NCBI RefSeq assembly: GCF_000243315.1
Contig: NZ_JH597761.1
Span: forward strand, 227,237 to 291,236
Direction of reading: 5' to 3'
Length of the DNA stretch: 64,000 nt
Source: Metallosphaera yellowstonensis MK1
GTDB taxonomy: Archaea; Thermoproteota; Thermoprotei_A; Sulfolobales; Sulfolobaceae
Positions 10,233 to 19,176 of this stretch are shown one piece after another (the first letter of the stretch is position 1; every line of letters starts with the position of its first letter). Under the pieces are notes generated by a model. That model did no database searches. It had not been told where the DNA came from and saw only the letters and a program-made list of their open reading frames with translations. Both the position numbers and the translations under genes were made by a program.

Positions 10233-11251
10233 CAGCAGTTATGGGAATCTTAGGGAGGTAATACGAAGAAGTCGGTATTGTGGGAAGTTTTCGACGTCTT
10301 CCTGCTGAAAAGGTGCGGAAAGGGACAGATCGAGTTCGCTAGGGAGAGGCTGGTCAGGAAGGTTAACAGGCTGGGAGTGGTCGGGAGGAACGGGAGGAGC
10401 AGGAAGGTTAACTGGCGCTAGTCCTCATGGTCCTGGTAGGTGGGAGGGCCAGAGTGAGGAACGCGGCCGAGACGTTCGGGTTGGACTACGCAAACCTGCT
10501 GGAGGCGTTGGGAGAACTCGACTACGCGTGAAGACTGGAGGCCCTGTCAGACTGGTGAAGGGTCAGGTCGTCATCATAGACGACACCGTGGACCATAACG
10601 CTCCAGGGGGAAGGACGTGAGCCCCTGAGAACTACTGGACCTACTGCCACACCCACGGGATGTTCGAGAGGGCCAGGCTCCTCACGGTCGCCGTAGTGGA
10701 CCTCAAGCAGGACGTTCACGGTTTCCCCCACGCCGTGAGGAAGATGTTGATTTAGGATGGTCACCGAGTTCAAGACCAAGATCAACGTGGCCAGATGTTG
10801 GACGTGCTCAAGGGGCGCTTCCGCGTGTCCAGGGTCGTCTTCGACTCCCGTACTGTCCAAGAAGCTCGTGACGGACAACGTGGTGTCTGAGCTCAAGTCC
10901 TATCGAGCTCAGGGTCTGCCCAGGGACCCTCGAGGAGGGGCACCTCCCAGTGGGATAACCTGGAGTCTACTACGCCGACCTGACCCTGGGAGGCCGACCC
11001 ATTACGGTGAAGCTGTGTGGGAGATCGAGGACCTCCAAGGGACGTCAAGGCCCTGGGACTCCTCATCCTGGAGGAGGGAGAGGCTTCAGGGCTACCTCAC
11101 GATCTTCACCATCAACAACGTCGTCAGGGAGATGGTGGGGGAGCTGGACCTGAGGAGCGTGGAGGCGTTCCTCAAGTTCTAGAACGTCATTTAGGTGGAC
11201 CACCCAGGCTGATGAAAATCTTTAAGTTACGTTAAAGTCCCATAACTGCTA
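10233..11251 (+). mobile_element. degraded IS with CAGCAGTTATGGGA ends
   Basis: A copy of the same family as 5237-6368 in the opposite orientation. Left end CAGCAGTTATGGGAATCTT, right end AAAGTCCCATAACTGCT. Transposase pieces are readable in several frames: an N-terminal GGRARVRNAAETFGLDYANL, TEFKTKINVAR at about 10760, KKLVTDNVVSELKS at 10860, and the WEIEDL-like segment at 11010. Frameshifts and stops are numerous, so it is inactive. Confidence 0.7.
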
Positions 11252-11372
11252 TACATTAAATCGTTTCCTTGACCTTTAGAGTCTAAGGAAGCATAGTTAT
11301 TTCATAGAAGCTTAAACTAACTCCAAAGCTAGTTCATGATAAAATATTAAGGGGTTATTCAAGTAATTAATC

Positions 11373-12110
11373 ATGGCATCACAAGGGAAATGCATGTTAT
11401 GTGAAAAAGAAATTACTACTTCTACAGCTTTAACACATTACAAATCATGTGATAAGGCTAAAGAAATATTGAATGGAAAAATAGATGGATATATAATAAA
11501 TGTGAAGGATAAAAACATTCCTGATTATTGGCTTTACATAGCAGTACCATCATCTTTTACATTAGAAGATTTAGATGATTTCCTTAGAGATATTTGGGTT
11601 GAGTGTTGCGATCATTTGAGCGAATTCGTGATTAAAGGTGCCCATTACGGTTCTTCGAATGCTATAGAGGCCAGTAGAGAACTACCTTTTGGACCCCGCT
11701 TATTATCGGCAAAAAAGAAACTTTCCAATATTTTATCTAAGGGACTCAAATTCGATTATATATATGATTTTGGTAGTAGTACAGAACTTATATTGACAGT
11801 AAAAGATAATGTTAAGTTAAAGGACGATCATATATATGTTTTAGGAAGAAATGATAGACCAGATCGCAAATGTGTTAAGTGCGGTAAACCTGCTGAGTAC
11901 ATTTGTTATGAATGTTTAGTCGATGCAGGTGAATTGGAATCTTCGACTTATTGTAAAGAATGTTTAATGACGCATGAACACGCTGACGAAGATGCTGGAT
12001 TCATTCCTAACTCTCCAAGAGTTGGAGTTTGCGGTTACACTGGTGATGAGGATATGGAGAAGCTAAAGCTATGGCCTATTGAGTCCAATGAATCACTTCG
12101 TCTATCTTAA
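11373..12110 (+). CDS. pRiA4b ORF-3-like protein with zinc-binding ends
   Basis: The central part of this 245-residue protein (YWLYIAVPSSFTLEDLDDFL through LKFDYIYDFGSSTELILTV) is the fold of plasmid pRiA4b ORF-3-like (IS1096 TnpR-like) proteins. It is framed by two metal-binding regions. The N-terminus has CMLCEKEI...THYKSC, a C2HC-type finger. The C-terminus has CVKCGKPAEYICYEC...YCKEC, two CxxC pairs plus His. A TATA-like AAATATTAAG lies about 30 bases before the ATG. Function unknown; nucleic-acid binding is a reasonable guess from the fingers. Confidence 0.7.
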   Translation: MASQGKCMLCEKEITTSTALTHYKSCDKAKEILNGKIDGYIINVKDKNIPDYWLYIAVPSSFTLEDLDDFLRDIWVECCDHLSEFVIKGAHYGSSNAIEASRELPFGPRLLSAKKKLSNILSKGLKFDYIYDFGSSTELILTVKDNVKLKDDHIYVLGRNDRPDRKCVKCGKPAEYICYECLVDAGELESSTYCKECLMTHEHADEDAGFIPNSPRVGVCGYTGDEDMEKLKLWPIESNESLRLS

Positions 12111-12198
12111 ATATTATTACTTTCCGCAGTTTTTTATCTTATCCTTATTTCTTTTATGCTGTAAAAGAATAAGAGCTTTAAGGAATCAGTGATGTGTC

Positions 12199-13311
12199 GG
12201 GCGATTCAGGGCTCCTTTGCAAATTGTAATATCTCTGTTGATTTGGACTTATTCAATTAAGGAGTTACTGAATATACTTGATTATTTCACGAAGAAATAA
12301 GAGTTCCTATAATATTATCAGGATGAGATAACAGGTCGAGAGGTTGTAGTTAAGGGCTATGGCCCGGGCGATCCTCCAGGGGGAGTGGCACTCACAGAAC
12401 TCTCCGGGAGGGAGTTGAAGGGTTGGTCGGGTTGTTTGAGGAGGGGCCTCCCTGGGGGCAAAGAGGTAGGAGAGGAGGGGAGAGCCCCGGGTGGGGCAGG
12501 GAGAGGAGGAGGTCCAGCGTGTCCCTCATCCTCCTGCTTCGTTTGAGGTGGACCAGGCAGGTCTGCCTCGCGACCTGGATCCAGGAGCGGGAGATGGCCT
12601 TCACGGCCTTCACACCGTCAGCTACAACGAGGGTGAGGTTGTACCTCCTCCACAGCCTCACCGGAGGTTTCAGTAGCTCACGACGTCCTCTTCCCCGGTC
12701 AGGACCACGTCAGGCACGGCTTCACACCGTCCTCCGTGAGTCCCAACGCGATCGGGAGCACCCCTTCCTTCCTCCCCTCAACTTTACGTACTTCCCGTCC
12801 ACGATCACGTACTTGAAGTCCCCCTCACCTTAGCTCCTGGGTCCAGAGCTTGGCGTTCCCAACACGGGCAGGAGGGGGGACCTGAGCACCAGCCCCTCCT
12901 CCCTGAGCAACTCCTCCACTCCAGTCCTCACCCTCTCCCCTGTACAGCACGGGCAACCTCACCGTGACCCGCTCCAGCCCGTACACGACCCCCCGGAGGG
13001 AGACCTTGAACCCCTTCAAGAACCTGTACCTGGCGTAACCCCTCCTCCTCACCTCCTTCCCCCTGGCGTACCTGGGGGAGGTCCTCTCCGCCTCCTCCAG
13101 GGCCCTCCTCTCGATCTCAGCCACCGTTTCATTTAATAGCGCGTCCTTCCCAAGTAACTCGGGGACGAGCGAGGTCACCACGTGATTGAATGAGTGTCTC
13201 ATGGTATGACCTAGCGCTCGTCACCTTTTTAGTGTTACTGATGTAGGATCAATTAAGTCACTTTCATTCTATAGAAACAAATAGAAATCGCAATGGAGCC
13301 CTGAATCGCCC
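12199..13311 (-). mobile_element. degraded IS256-like element with both ends
   Basis: Terminal repeats GGGCGATTCAGGGCTCC (12199) and its complement (ending 13311) bound 1113 bp. The minus strand encodes a mutator-type transposase in pieces. The N-terminal part lies at 13202-12825 (MRHSFNHVVTSLVPELLG), and the catalytic block with VVADGVKAVKAISRS lies at 12661-12392. Several small deletions break the frame. It has landed inside a PIN-domain gene, the 5' part of which remains at 13312-13422. Confidence 0.85.
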
Positions 13312-13422
13312 TGCAAGAACAAGATCCGAATATATTGGATCATAGCTCCCAAGTAAGTTAAATAGCTTATTTCTCTTTTCTATAATTATATTAGTATCAA
13401 CGAGTACTTTCAATTTCACCAC
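13312..13422 (-). pseudogene. PIN-domain (VapC-like) gene, 5' fragment cut by the IS256-like element
   Basis: From the GTG at 13422 the minus strand reads MVKLKVLVDTNIIIEKRNKL and continues to SDLVLA before entering the IS. VLVDTNIIIE is the N-terminal strand and first Asp of a PIN domain. The start overlaps the stop codon of the gene before it, so the three genes here were one operon. About three quarters of the protein is lost. I see no rest of it on the other side of the IS. Confidence 0.6.
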
Positions 13423-13934
13423 TACTTAGAAAGCCAATACAGTTGTTGTGAGAGGTGCTCCTTGTATTTATCCATCGTGAACTCTCCACATACTGGAATA
13501 ATTTCTTCCCCTAAGCCGTTAATCAGAGTCAATGAAAGAACAACGTACTCTACTCTCTTTACCAATCCACAGTCGCTTAAATAAAGGATCTTTGTCTCTC
13601 GGTCTACAGGAGTTAGGTTATGCTTTGTTTCTATTTTATATTCCCAACCAAGGTCTTTCATCACTTCTTCCAGGTCTAATGACTTAACGTCAGGTAAAAC
13701 TATCTCCTCTAAGTCGGAGTCCCTCACGTATTTCAACCAGTCCTCGAATGTAGTAAAATATATTGGATTCCCTTCATTATCACAATCTATACGCAACACA
13801 CTGAAAGGTGGAGCATATACACTACTAATAGGATATGAAGATTGTAAATATGTAGTAGCCATTAATAATATATGATGTAGTATTTCAGTTGTAGATCTTA
13901 AAGACTCTATCTCGCGCAACTTTTCTCTAGTCAA
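13422..13934 (-). CDS. hypothetical protein, middle gene of a broken three-gene cluster
   Basis: A 170-residue, mostly acidic protein that I do not recognise. It has no membrane segment and no obvious catalytic motif. It starts with TTG at 13934; a GAGGTGAT sequence lies about 20 bases upstream. It follows the broken gene 13977-14537 on the same strand and overlaps the PIN fragment downstream. The tight spacing suggests a former toxin-antitoxin-like or defence cassette, but nothing in this protein proves it. Confidence 0.5.
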   Translation of the reverse strand: MTREKLREIESLRSTTEILHHILLMATTYLQSSYPISSVYAPPFSVLRIDCDNEGNPIYFTTFEDWLKYVRDSDLEEIVLPDVKSLDLEEVMKDLGWEYKIETKHNLTPVDRETKILYLSDCGLVKRVEYVVLSLTLINGLGEEIIPVCGEFTMDKYKEHLSQQLYWLSK

Positions 13935-13976
13935 GCTTAAGCTAATTTTTCATCACCTCTTACTATCTTCTCTATC

Positions 13977-14537
13977 TCATTTATTAGACTTTTTAATTAC
14001 ATCTACGCTTACTTGCCTATTCCTATAAATTATTTCGACTAAGGATTTCCTCGAGTCGAGAACATAAGGCAAAACATATATTGACGATAAGTATTCTGAC
14101 TCTCTTAAGTCGCCTTCGTTACTATAGTCCAATAACACGTAGCCTGCCTTTTTATATTTAGATAATCCGCGTAATTCTACGTCCAAGACGTAAATTAACA
14201 TAACCTCAATTAAATAGTCTATATTTAACAATTTTCCTAGCTCAGATAACTTCAAAATAGCGTCCTCAACTTTCTCATCAGTAGTTTTACCTAATGCTGC
14301 CTGCAAAATAATTTTCTTCTCTATAAAGGAAACCTCATATTATATCAGTAATTGCAAGTCATCATAAGTTACGGTAGTAAGAAGGGAAGAAGGAACAGGG
14401 ACATTAGGATACAACGACTCACTTACAGAAATTAAAGGCAATTTTAGGTCTACTTTATCATTAGACAGTACCTTCAAAATCGCATCCTTACTAGAATTAG
14501 TAATAAGCGAGACGGAAGCGTAACGAAACTCAGTCAT
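13977..14537 (-). pseudogene. hypothetical gene with an in-frame stop codon
   Basis: Two frames, 14537-14340 (starting MTEFRYASVSLITNSS) and 14306-13977, lie in the same register with only the TAA near 14340 between them. The intervening codons YEVSFIEKKII are open. The simplest reading is one gene of about 187 codons stopped at codon 66. A restart at the TTG at 14306 could still give the C-terminal 109 residues. Not recognised. A TATA-like TTTATTA lies about 27 bases before the first ATG. Confidence 0.5.
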
Positions 14538-14700
14538 AACTAAAGTTTAGAGTCAATTCTAATAAAGGCTAATTAATAATTGGATCCTAGTGTCGTCATT
14601 TTAAATGAATTTGCCTTTACAAAAGATTGAAAGCCTCGAGAATGGGCGGGGATGATGCTATGTGGGCTACTTCAGAATTATACAAAAATTTATAAATAAT

Positions 14701-14763
14701 CAGCAGTTATTAGACTTTGCCTAGACTTCAGGCTACACCTAACGAGAAATCCCATAACTGCTG
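14701..14763 (-). repeat. MITE (CAGCAG ends), 63 bp
   Basis: Reads CAGCAGTTATTAGACTTTGC to CCCATAACTGCTG, the reverse orientation of the copy at 9145. It lies just upstream of the gene pair at 14780. Confidence 0.88.
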
Positions 14764-14779
14764 TCATGTTGTTTAATTC

Positions 14780-15178
14780 TTGGAAAATTTATTATTGTGG
14801 GATTTAGTAGAGTATCATATGAGGCTTGAGGAGCTGTATAATGTACAATCGTTAGATGAGTGGGAGCTTCTTATGGATGAGGCTATTAAGAATAAGGACA
14901 AGGTTGCTATTTTAGTACTCACTGATTATTTGAGGTGGATTCCTAAAGATTTTTCTCCTAAATTTCCGAATGTAAGGGAATACGTGCAGCACGTTAAGTA
15001 CCTAATTGATAATTGTAATGATTTGGTGGAGGATTGGCTGAACATTCATTCCTGTGAGGAATTAAGAGAATCGTGTAATTTTAATATTGAAGGAAAGAGA
15101 AGCTCCTTTATTCCAATAGATGATAAGGAATTAGTACGTTACATAGCTAAAGGGTGTGGAATCTTTTGGCTAGTATGA
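14780..15178 (+). CDS. hypothetical partner of a nucleotidyltransferase
   Basis: A 132-residue protein, acidic and probably helical (MRLEELYNVQSLDEWELLMD), not recognised. The TTG at 14780 and the ATG at 14819 are both possible starts. Its stop overlaps the next start as ATGA, so the two genes are translationally coupled. By position it could be the partner of a two-gene nucleotidyltransferase toxin-antitoxin module, but it lacks the HEPN RxxxxH motif common in such partners. Confidence 0.5.
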   Translation: MENLLLWDLVEYHMRLEELYNVQSLDEWELLMDEAIKNKDKVAILVLTDYLRWIPKDFSPKFPNVREYVQHVKYLIDNCNDLVEDWLNIHSCEELRESCNFNIEGKRSSFIPIDDKELVRYIAKGCGIFWLV

Positions 15179-15729
15179 AGTTCTCTCCATCTATATGGAT
15201 ACCAGTTTTACAAAAGTTCTATAAGTCCTTAGAGATACCAGTAGTCATTTATGGGTCTCAAATAATATATGTAAACTTAGGAATAGCATTTGAGAGTAAG
15301 GATATAGACTTACTCATATATGACGTTTATCCGCACACTGTTTTCGTTAATGCGTATAGGAAGGCATTTAGTGAGGAAAACGTAAGAATAGAAGTTTTTG
15401 TTAAAAATAGAGAAACAATTTATCACTTATTTACCAAATACGGAGTTTCAATAGAGATTTTTGCTCCACCTAAAGAGGAGTCGCCGTTAACTCTATTTGC
15501 TGACGAGATTTTATTTAAGGAAAGAGACGGTGTATCATACTGGACATTAAGTTTGGAAGCGTACGCTGTGATTCAAGCCAATAGAAAGGAAGGTATAAGA
15601 GATATTGATGTAAGTAGATTTAGGCTTATAAAAGACCAGATTAATTGGGATAAGGTAATTACTCTAGGAAGAAAAATGAATATAGAAAGAGTTAAAGAAT
15701 TTATTAAATTAGTTAATTCACCCACTTAA
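15175..15729 (+). CDS. nucleotidyltransferase-fold protein
   Basis: A 184-residue protein starting at the ATG at 15175, inside the ATGA overlap with the preceding gene. YGSQIIYVNLGIAFESKDID followed by LLIYD is the GS...DxD core of the minimal-nucleotidyltransferase (MNT/KNTase) superfamily. Proteins of this kind transfer a nucleotide to a protein, RNA or small molecule. Several are toxins or antitoxins (AbiEii, MenT, MNT). The upstream gene is the natural candidate partner. No terminator or further gene follows before the IS remnant at 15921. Confidence 0.6.
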   Translation: MKFSPSIWIPVLQKFYKSLEIPVVIYGSQIIYVNLGIAFESKDIDLLIYDVYPHTVFVNAYRKAFSEENVRIEVFVKNRETIYHLFTKYGVSIEIFAPPKEESPLTLFADEILFKERDGVSYWTLSLEAYAVIQANRKEGIRDIDVSRFRLIKDQINWDKVITLGRKMNIERVKEFIKLVNSPT

Positions 15730-15920
15730 AAACGAATTTTTCTTCTAGAAGGAATACAATAATTTTCTGACTTATTTTTATATAATATTAATATAATTGT
15801 ATTATTAGTGTTGGTATCTTTTAATTGAGCTAACTTGTTATAAGTTCAGTTTTTCTCTAGTACAGCTAAACATTTAATTTGATTGCATAGTTAAAGATCA
15901 TTTCCTTTTATTGATTCCAA

Positions 15921-16042
15921 GGGCGATTCAGGGCTCCTTTGCAAATTGTAATATCTCTGTTGATTTGGACTTATTCAATTAAGGAGTTACTGAATATACT
16001 TGATTATTTCACGAAGAAATAAGGGATCCTGTAATATTATTA
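15921..16042 (-). mobile_element. IS256-like element, 3' end fragment
   Basis: About 120 bp match the 3' end of the IS256-like family (GGGCGATTCAGGGCTCC and on), ending abruptly at a MITE pair. Confidence 0.75.
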
Positions 16043-16045
16043 TTT

Positions 16046-16177
16046 CAGTTATTTGATTTTGCCTTAATTGCAGGACGATATTTAAGGGACAGCAATTGTG
16101 GGATTTTTCCTTAGGTAGCGCCCTGTAATCAAGGTAAAATCTGATAACTGCTGTGAGGGAAAATCCGACAACTGCTG
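16046..16177. repeat. MITE inserted into an older MITE
   Basis: An outer, reverse-oriented MITE runs 16046-16089 plus 16154-16177. A complete 64-bp MITE sits inside it at 16090-16153. The inner copy is flanked by TAAGGGA and TGAGGGA, a nearly perfect 7-bp target duplication. Confidence 0.85.
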
Positions 16178-16266
16178 TTAATTATTAGTGCCCTTATGTA
16201 GATAAATTGAGTAAAATCTAGAACTACATTATGTTTAATTAATACGAAAATTAACAGAATATTAAG

Positions 16267-17329
16267 CTAATATTCTTCTAATACCGTGTACCTCACTATT
16301 GGGTCTGCAACCTTATACTCGTTTCCTTCTTTTTCTATGAAACCCATTTCAAGTAAATTCTTTAAATCTCTAGAGATGGTGGACGTTGTTACTTTCCTCC
16401 CTGTCTGAGCGATGACGTAATTTACAATATTCTTCCACCTAGCCTCACCTAAAGTAGCTATTGCCTTCATTATTAATGCGTAATATGGGCTCCTAGAGAA
16501 AGCCTCATCTAATTCCTTAAATTTTAGAGCCCAATGACTTTACCTCGTCAATTGCTTCCTCCCCTTTCTCCAAATATAACTTACCGAAATACACTAACCA
16601 ACCTACTATACCGTCAAGTTCAGAGACGGCTTTATCTAACACCGGATCTTCAACCCTAACTCCTAACTCCTTAAAACCTGCCCTCAAGAATTCCTTTGAT
16701 TTTACTTCGTCGAAAGGCTTTAATTCAACGCATACGTAATACCTACCATAAAAGTCCGAACTCGGGTCGTCTATTCCTATGAAATCGTGTAGTAAACCTA
16801 CTTCGCTTCCCATGAATATTAGAGTTACGTTTTTTAAGTAATCGTATACGTGAGCTAGAAGGGGTTTAACACCTATAGTGGAATATCTGAGGTATTGTGC
16901 TTCATCGAGTACTACAACTACTTTTCCTAACTCGTTTATGGCCTCAAAAATTTTACTTATGTTATTTCTTATCTCCTCTAAAGGTAATTTTACGTTTAAT
17001 GGATATTCTAATGATAGGTTAAATTTTGACAGTAAGTCCCTAATTCTTTCCTTTCTACTTAGTTTTAAAAGCCCAGAGTAGAGTTCCTCGTAAAGTTTTT
17101 CAGCGGGAACTTTCTTGGATATGTCGTCGTAGATTTTCCTTACGTCTATGAAAACGCAATTCGCGTTTAAAGAGTTGAGAGTTGACAGTACTAAACTGGA
17201 TTTTCCAGTTCTCTTTAAGCCTAGAACTACTATCATTCTCTCGTTTAAACTCCTTTTTAACCTATCTATTTCAGTTTCACGATCGAATAAGTCTTTAATG
17301 GAATCCTTAGGCTCTGTTGAAAATAGCAA
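16267..17329 (-). pseudogene. archaeal AAA+ ATPase, frameshifted by one base
   Basis: The N-terminal 270 codons hold a P-loop (VVLGLKRTGKSSLV), Walker B (VVVVLDEAQYLRY) and the GSEVGLLHDFIG block of the archaeal ATPase family. After SLGSKI the frame stops. The sequence continues in another frame as LKFKELDEAFSRSPYYALIM and the winged-helix end MKAIATLGEARW to 16267, which is the normal C-terminal part. One extra base in the GGG/CCC run at 16530-16532 explains the break. It may be a true mutation or a sequencing error. Such ATPases often belong to mobile or defence-like loci. TTG at 17329 is the likely leaderless start. Confidence 0.75.
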
Positions 17330-17339
17330 GTATCACCCC

Positions 17340-17372
17340 TGATACTTAGTATCACCCCCGCTAATAAAAACG
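17340..17372 (-). promoter_or_regulatory. promoter and palindromic operator of the ATPase gene
   Basis: On the minus strand a TATA-like TTTTTATTA (17363-17371) is followed by the palindrome TGATACTAAGTATCA (17340-17354). A direct repeat GGGGTGATACT flanks the start codon. The palindrome lies between the TATA box and the start, as a repressor site would. Confidence 0.5.
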
Positions 17373-17393
17373 TTTATGATTAGACTACTTTTA

Positions 17394-17457
17394 CAGCAGT
17401 TATCAGATTTTACCTTGATTACAGGGCAGTACCTAAGGGAAAATCCCGTAACTGCTG
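17394..17457 (-). repeat. 64-bp MITE
   Basis: Reads CAGCAGTTATCAGATTTTAC to CCCGTAACTGCTG, exactly 64 bp. Confidence 0.92.
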
Positions 17458-17631
17458 TCCTTTACTTTTACCAAATAGTTCCCAGGCAGAGTCAAGGTAT
17501 TTCTATCTCATCTGTAATGACGTTCTTGACTATTTTGAGAGAAGAGCTCCTATTGCTTGAGGTGCGCAGAGTTTATTCTGTAAGCAAATTCTCCAAAGGT
17601 TTATCTATCTATTGTATGTATGTATTATGTA

Positions 17632-17836
17632 TGAAAACGATAATGATAAGGGACGACGTCTACAGAAGATTGGTGGAAATAAAAGGAGATAAAAGCTTAG
17701 TGAAATAATTGAGGAACTTATAGAAGAATCTTTAACTGTGAGGAGAAGAAAATTAGAGAAATATTTCGGAATTCTTAGCGATAGGGAAGCTGAAGTGGTG
17801 ATGGACGAAATCAAGGAAGCGAGGAAAATACTTTAA
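17632..17836 (+). pseudogene. VapB-type antitoxin (DUF217 family), frameshifted, toxin lost
   Basis: The frame MKTIMIRDDVYRRLVEIKGD is the start of the DUF217/CopG-like VapB antitoxins of Sulfolobales. It hits a stop after KSLVK. One missing T near 17700 would restore SEIIEELIEESLTVRRRKLE and continue to the stop at 17836 (EAEVVMDEIKEARKIL). The vapC that should follow is absent; an IS remnant begins two bases after the stop. Confidence 0.75.
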
Positions 17837-17838
17837 CA

Positions 17839-18315
17839 CAGCAGTTATAAGACTTTAACGTAACTTAAAGATTTTCATCAGCCCAGGTGATCAGCCCAAA
17901 TGACGTTCGAGGACCTGGGGAACGTCTGCACGTTCCTCAGGTTCAGCTCCCCCACCAGCTCCCTGACTACGTTGGTCGCGTGAAGATGGTGAGATAACCC
18001 TAAAGCTTCTCCCTCCTCCAGGATGAGTCCCAGGGCCTTGACGTCCCTTGGAGCTCCCCCATCTCAGGCCAGGTAGTCACTCCATGCGTCCTCTAAGTTC
18101 TCTAGTGCTTTTAACAAGTTCGCGTAGTTTAACCCGAATGTGATGGATGCGTTTCTAATGCTGGCCCTCCCTCCTATCAAGGCCATGAGTGCTAAACCTA
18201 CTGCGACCTTTCTGCTCAATCCGTTCATCCTCAGTATTCCGACTAAGGAATTGAAGGACTTAATGAACTCACTCCTCGCAATGTTCAGCTCCCTCTCGAA
18301 TTTCACAGTTTTCAA
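17839..18315 (-). mobile_element. internally deleted CAGCAGTTAT-type IS with transposase N-terminus
   Basis: The 3' end (CAGCAGTTATAAGACTTTAA) is fused to a 5' part. The 83-codon frame 18315-18064 reads LSRKVAVGLALMALIGGRAS followed by IRNASITFGLNYANLLKALE. This matches the N-terminal domain seen in pieces at 10400 and so gives the best-preserved N-terminus of this transposase family. The catalytic middle is deleted and the 5' terminal repeat is missing. Confidence 0.7.
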
Positions 18316-18354
18316 TCAACTAAACGCAAATCTAAAAACTTTATCGATAGTACC

Positions 18355-18602
18355 GTGAACTTTGTATTACCGAGGAAAAGTAGAACAACTGCTATTCCTA
18401 GAATGGTGATGGTAAGTAGCGTCACCCAAGAAGTACTTACCGCAATCCCTACACAAATACCTCTGCCTACCCAAAGGCCTACCACACTTAACAACATGAT
18501 GAGAACCACAAGAGGGGCAAGAAACGTCTTGCCTAACTACAGCCTTCCTACCATATGTAATACTCGTTATACAAATATAAATAGCTTAATGACGACACTA
18601 TC
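18355..18602 (-). mobile_element. IS1-like element remnant with InsA-type zinc ribbon
   Basis: On the minus strand, after the end sequence AGTGTCGTCATT, a frame reads VVRQDVSCPSCGSHHVVKCG and then RPLGRQRYLCRDCGKYF. This is the C-x2-C...C-x2-C zinc ribbon that opens IS1-family transposases. The remainder is lost. The fragment directly abuts the hemerythrin gene at 18609. Confidence 0.7.
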
Positions 18603-18608
18603 GAGATA

Positions 18609-19109
18609 TTGAACGTTATAGATATGAACACAGATAATATGCAAGATATTAAAATAATTATAGATTTCATGAAGAATTTCGTTGATAATTGCCACCACGT
18701 TAAGGAAGAGAAACTACTGTTTGACTTTTTAGAACATAAAGGGATGGTAGGAGGTCCAATTTATGTTATGGCATATGAGCATAACAAGTTAAGGGATATA
18801 ATAAATAGGATAGAGGTTAAATACAATGAGCCCAAAGGCTTGCGAGAGGATTTGAATAACCTTATCGTGATGTTATCTAGCCATATCGATAAGGAAAATA
18901 ACGTTCTATTTCCAACTGCTGAAAATTTGCTATCTGATGATGAAGACAAAATAATTTATTATAAATTTGAGAGGATAGAAGAAGGTTTTGGTAAAGAAAG
19001 ACACAGGAAATATATAGAGCTAATTAACACGCTTTATAATAGATATACCAATAAAAATCAAATAAAAGATAAAAGAATAAATTACCCAACTAATTTTTCT
19101 ACTTTTTAG
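18609..19109 (+). CDS. hemerythrin-like protein, probably N-terminally truncated
   Basis: A 166-residue hemerythrin HHE-domain protein. Metal ligands are visible in NCHHVKEEKLLFDFL, AYEHNKLRDI and SSHIDKENNVLFP. These proteins bind a di-iron centre and carry or sense O2 or NO. The first helix, which normally supplies an EH motif before these blocks, is missing. The frame begins right at the IS1-like remnant, and TTG 18609 or ATG 18627 is the first available start. It may therefore be partly disabled. Its neighbours (copper protein, DUF2249-cupin, a second hemerythrin at 23419) fit a nitrogen-oxide or redox role. Confidence 0.75.
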   Translation: MNVIDMNTDNMQDIKIIIDFMKNFVDNCHHVKEEKLLFDFLEHKGMVGGPIYVMAYEHNKLRDIINRIEVKYNEPKGLREDLNNLIVMLSSHIDKENNVLFPTAENLLSDDEDKIIYYKFERIEEGFGKERHRKYIELINTLYNRYTNKNQIKDKRINYPTNFSTF

Positions 19110-19176
19110 ATTAACTTTTTAATTTCTAGGTCATATTAATCACAAAATTTTTTAACCTATGTACTAAGTAATACGT

